Shown piece by piece: positions 6,654 to 7,971 of a DNA stretch of 7,971 nucleotides. Positions within the stretch are counted from its first letter, which is position 1. Each line of letters opens with the position of its first letter. Source of the DNA: Methylovirgula sp. (GTDB taxonomy: Bacteria > Pseudomonadota > Alphaproteobacteria > Rhizobiales > Beijerinckiaceae); NCBI GenBank assembly GCA_030040215.1, contig JASHUD010000099.1:1-7971 (forward strand), given 5' to 3'. Made by a program: the position numbers and the translations under genes. The notes beneath the pieces were generated by a model. That model saw nothing but the letters and a program-made list of their open reading frames with translations, was not told the DNA's origin and searched no databases.

Positions 6654-6681
6654 GCTCGGAAAACGCTCGGGCGCCGCTCGG
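6654..6681 (+). repeat. Three GCTCGG repeats with an exact 11-nt period
   Basis: GCTCGG begins at 6654, 6665 and 6676, so the copies are spaced by about one helical turn in the 130-nt gap between shc and the RDD gene. Only the six-base core is shared; the bases between differ. It could be a binding array on one face of the helix, or chance in GC-rich DNA. Confidence 0.3.
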
Positions 6682-6763
6682 CAGGGGCTACTTGTATCCG
6701 GGCAAAGGAAGGACCAGATTTGCGGGGGCCTCCGGCGATGGGCCGACACGCTTGGATTTAATC

Positions 6764-7237
6764 ATGACGACGACCGGCAATTTCGAGCCCAGCGGAGCCT
6801 TCTTCGTCCGCACGGCGCTTCCCCCCGAAGCGCTCGCCGGCGTCAGAACCCGGCGCATTCTGGCGCTCGGGCTCGATTTCATCATCGTTTCGATCCTCTG
6901 CTTGGTGATCTGGTTCGGGCTCTTGATCCTAACCTTTGGGCTTTCCCTGTTTCTCGTCCCGCCGCTTTTTCCGCTTGTCGCCTTTTTCTACAACGGGCTC
7001 ACGGTTTCCGGATGGCGGATGGCGACGCCGGGAATGAGCGCCATGGACCTCGAAATGCGCTGCGTCGACGGAAGCCGGGTTCCGTTTCTCAATGCTGCGG
7101 TGCACGCCGTGCTTTTTTATCTGAGCTGGATGTTCCCGCCGGTATTCTTGGTCTCGCTGCTGTCCAACGACAAGCGCTGTCTTCACGACATCCTGGCCGG
7201 GGTGATCGTCGTGCGCCGTCCCTACCAATCGATGTGA
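6764..7237 (+). CDS. RDD-family inner-membrane protein
   Basis: This 157-residue protein belongs to the RDD family, small membrane proteins of mostly unknown, possibly transport-related, role. Residues 30-38 hold the first conserved Arg (R30/R31) and Asp (D38) at the start of the first membrane helix. Hydrophobic segments are at about 36-57, 60-77 and 111-133. The C-terminus has NDKRCLHDILAGVIVVRRP (135-153), the typical second Asp block of the family. The ATG at 6764 has GGA 8 nt upstream; the frame is open further up only as an out-of-frame overlap with shc. It lies between shc and bpt, 102 nt before the latter. I recall an RDD gene next to hemB and bpt in many Hyphomicrobiales, which makes this a conserved neighbourhood rather than a link to hopanoids. 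The substrate, if any, cannot be read from the sequence. Confidence 0.85.
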   Translation: MTTTGNFEPSGAFFVRTALPPEALAGVRTRRILALGLDFIIVSILCLVIWFGLLILTFGLSLFLVPPLFPLVAFFYNGLTVSGWRMATPGMSAMDLEMRCVDGSRVPFLNAAVHAVLFYLSWMFPPVFLVSLLSNDKRCLHDILAGVIVVRRPYQSM

Positions 7238-7339
7238 AGGATTCTACTTTGCGGGCGCCCGGCGTCGGGCTAACGTTGCGCTTCGTGGGATGAATCGACG
7301 GCCGCGAAGAAGCGCGCCGCCTCCAATGGGTACACGAGC

Positions 7340-7971
7340 TTGACGCGAGAGCTGCGCGACGCACCGCAATTTTATCTGACCGCGCCCTCTCCTTGCCCGT
7401 ACTTGCCGAAGCGGGAGGAGCGCAAGGTTTTCACCCATCTCATCGGGCGGCGCGCGGTCGCGCTGAACGATACTTTGACGCAATCCGGATTTCGCCGCTC
7501 GCAGACGATCGCCTATCGGCCCGCCTGCGAAAATTGCCGCGCCTGCATCTCGGTGCGCGTCAAGGTGGACGAATTTCGCCTATCGAAGAGTCTGCGCCGG
7601 GTGTTGCGGCGCAATTGGGACATTCTCGGCAGCGTCGTGCGGACCGAGCCGACCGCCGAGCAATATGCGCTGTTTCGCGGCTATCTCGACGCCCGTCACG
7701 GCGACGGCGGCATGGCCGACATGACGGTGCTCGATTATTCGATGATGGTCGAAGACAGCCATGTCGAAACGCGGCTCTTCGAATATCGGGCGCTCGACCT
7801 CGAAGGGCACGGTCCGCTCGCCGGCGTCTGCCTCACCGACATCCTCACCGACGGACTCTCGATGGTCTATTCCTTCTACGAGCCGGACGAGGAAAAGCGC
7901 TCGCTCGGCACGTTCATGATCCTCGATCATATCGAGCGCGCCCGCCAGCTCGGCTTGCCGCACGTCTATCT
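7340..7971 (+). CDS. bpt: Aspartate/glutamate leucyltransferase (arginyl-tRNA-protein transferase family), 3' end cut off
   Basis: Bpt moves an amino acid (leucine in characterised bacterial members) from aminoacyl-tRNA to N-terminal Asp or Glu of proteins, marking them for ClpS/ClpAP degradation. The 210 visible codons cover most of a protein usually near 250 residues. The N-terminal effector domain begins QFYLTAPSPCPYLPKREERK (10-29), followed by FTHLIGRRA. Four cysteines stand out: Cys19 and the CENCRAC set at 63, 66 and 69. The C-terminal acyltransferase domain starts near residue 100 and includes YSFYEPDEEKRSLGTFMILD. The start must be the TTG at 7340, because that frame has no nearby upstream ATG or GTG and the family N-terminus (about nine residues before QFYLTAPSPCPYLP) fits it. 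The ribosome site is weak (GGG about 9 nt upstream). Arginine rather than leucine transfer is possible; the name in many databases is arginyltransferase. Confidence 0.93.
   Translation, partial: MTRELRDAPQFYLTAPSPCPYLPKREERKVFTHLIGRRAVALNDTLTQSGFRRSQTIAYRPACENCRACISVRVKVDEFRLSKSLRRVLRRNWDILGSVVRTEPTAEQYALFRGYLDARHGDGGMADMTVLDYSMMVEDSHVETRLFEYRALDLEGHGPLAGVCLTDILTDGLSMVYSFYEPDEEKRSLGTFMILDHIERARQLGLPHVY

Noticed and set aside
6200..6763. A long N-terminal extension of the RDD protein into shc
   Set aside because: It is an out-of-frame reading of shc; the RDD family pattern fits the ATG at 6764.
7257..7270. GCCCG-GCGT-CGGGC hairpin after the RDD gene as a terminator
   Set aside because: The stem is only 5 bp and no T-run follows.

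Overview
The window is ordinary, gene-dense chromosomal DNA of high GC content. It most likely comes from an alphaproteobacterium of the order Hyphomicrobiales (Rhizobiales). Three things point there: an LdtR-type MarR regulator next to an L,D-transpeptidase gene, a DUF6163-type membrane protein, and the hemB / RDD protein / aminoacyl-tRNA-protein transferase neighbourhood that I recall as common in this order. A squalene-hopene cyclase shows that the organism makes hopanoids, which fits groups such as the Beijerinckiaceae or Bradyrhizobium relatives. The genus cannot be fixed from the sequence alone.

Layout. The left half (1-3274) is transcribed leftward. From upstream to downstream it holds a 3-hydroxyisobutyryl-CoA hydrolase/enoyl-CoA hydratase family gene (2225-3274), a four-helix DUF6163-like membrane protein whose start overlaps that gene's stop by 4 nt (1779-2228), a MarR-family LdtR regulator (1032-1544) with a hairpin terminator (976-1015), and the N-terminal 241 codons of a secreted L,D-transpeptidase (1-725, cut by the window edge). 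The right half (3407-7971) is transcribed rightward: hemB, a squalene-hopene cyclase gene (shc), an RDD-family membrane protein and the first 210 codons of bpt/ate, cut by the right edge. The 132-nt gap between the two halves is a divergent promoter region, with a good sigma70-like promoter for the leftward operon.

How the genes work together. LdtR and the L,D-transpeptidase form a regulator-target pair for cell-wall remodelling, as described for the homologues in Liberibacter and Sinorhizobium. HemB makes porphobilinogen for tetrapyrroles and carries Asp in place of the zinc-binding Cys residues. Shc makes hopanoid lipids and stands alone here, without hpn genes beside it. Bpt tags proteins for N-end-rule degradation. 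The acyl-CoA gene is probably in valine or other acyl-CoA catabolism.

I found no mobile element, CRISPR array, tRNA or rRNA gene, and no evidence of an undescribed multi-gene system. The points worth a second look are the lone shc between hemB and the RDD-bpt pair, the putative control region of the transpeptidase gene, the coupled hydrolase/DUF6163 pair, TTG starts on two genes, and a cysteine cluster in Bpt.
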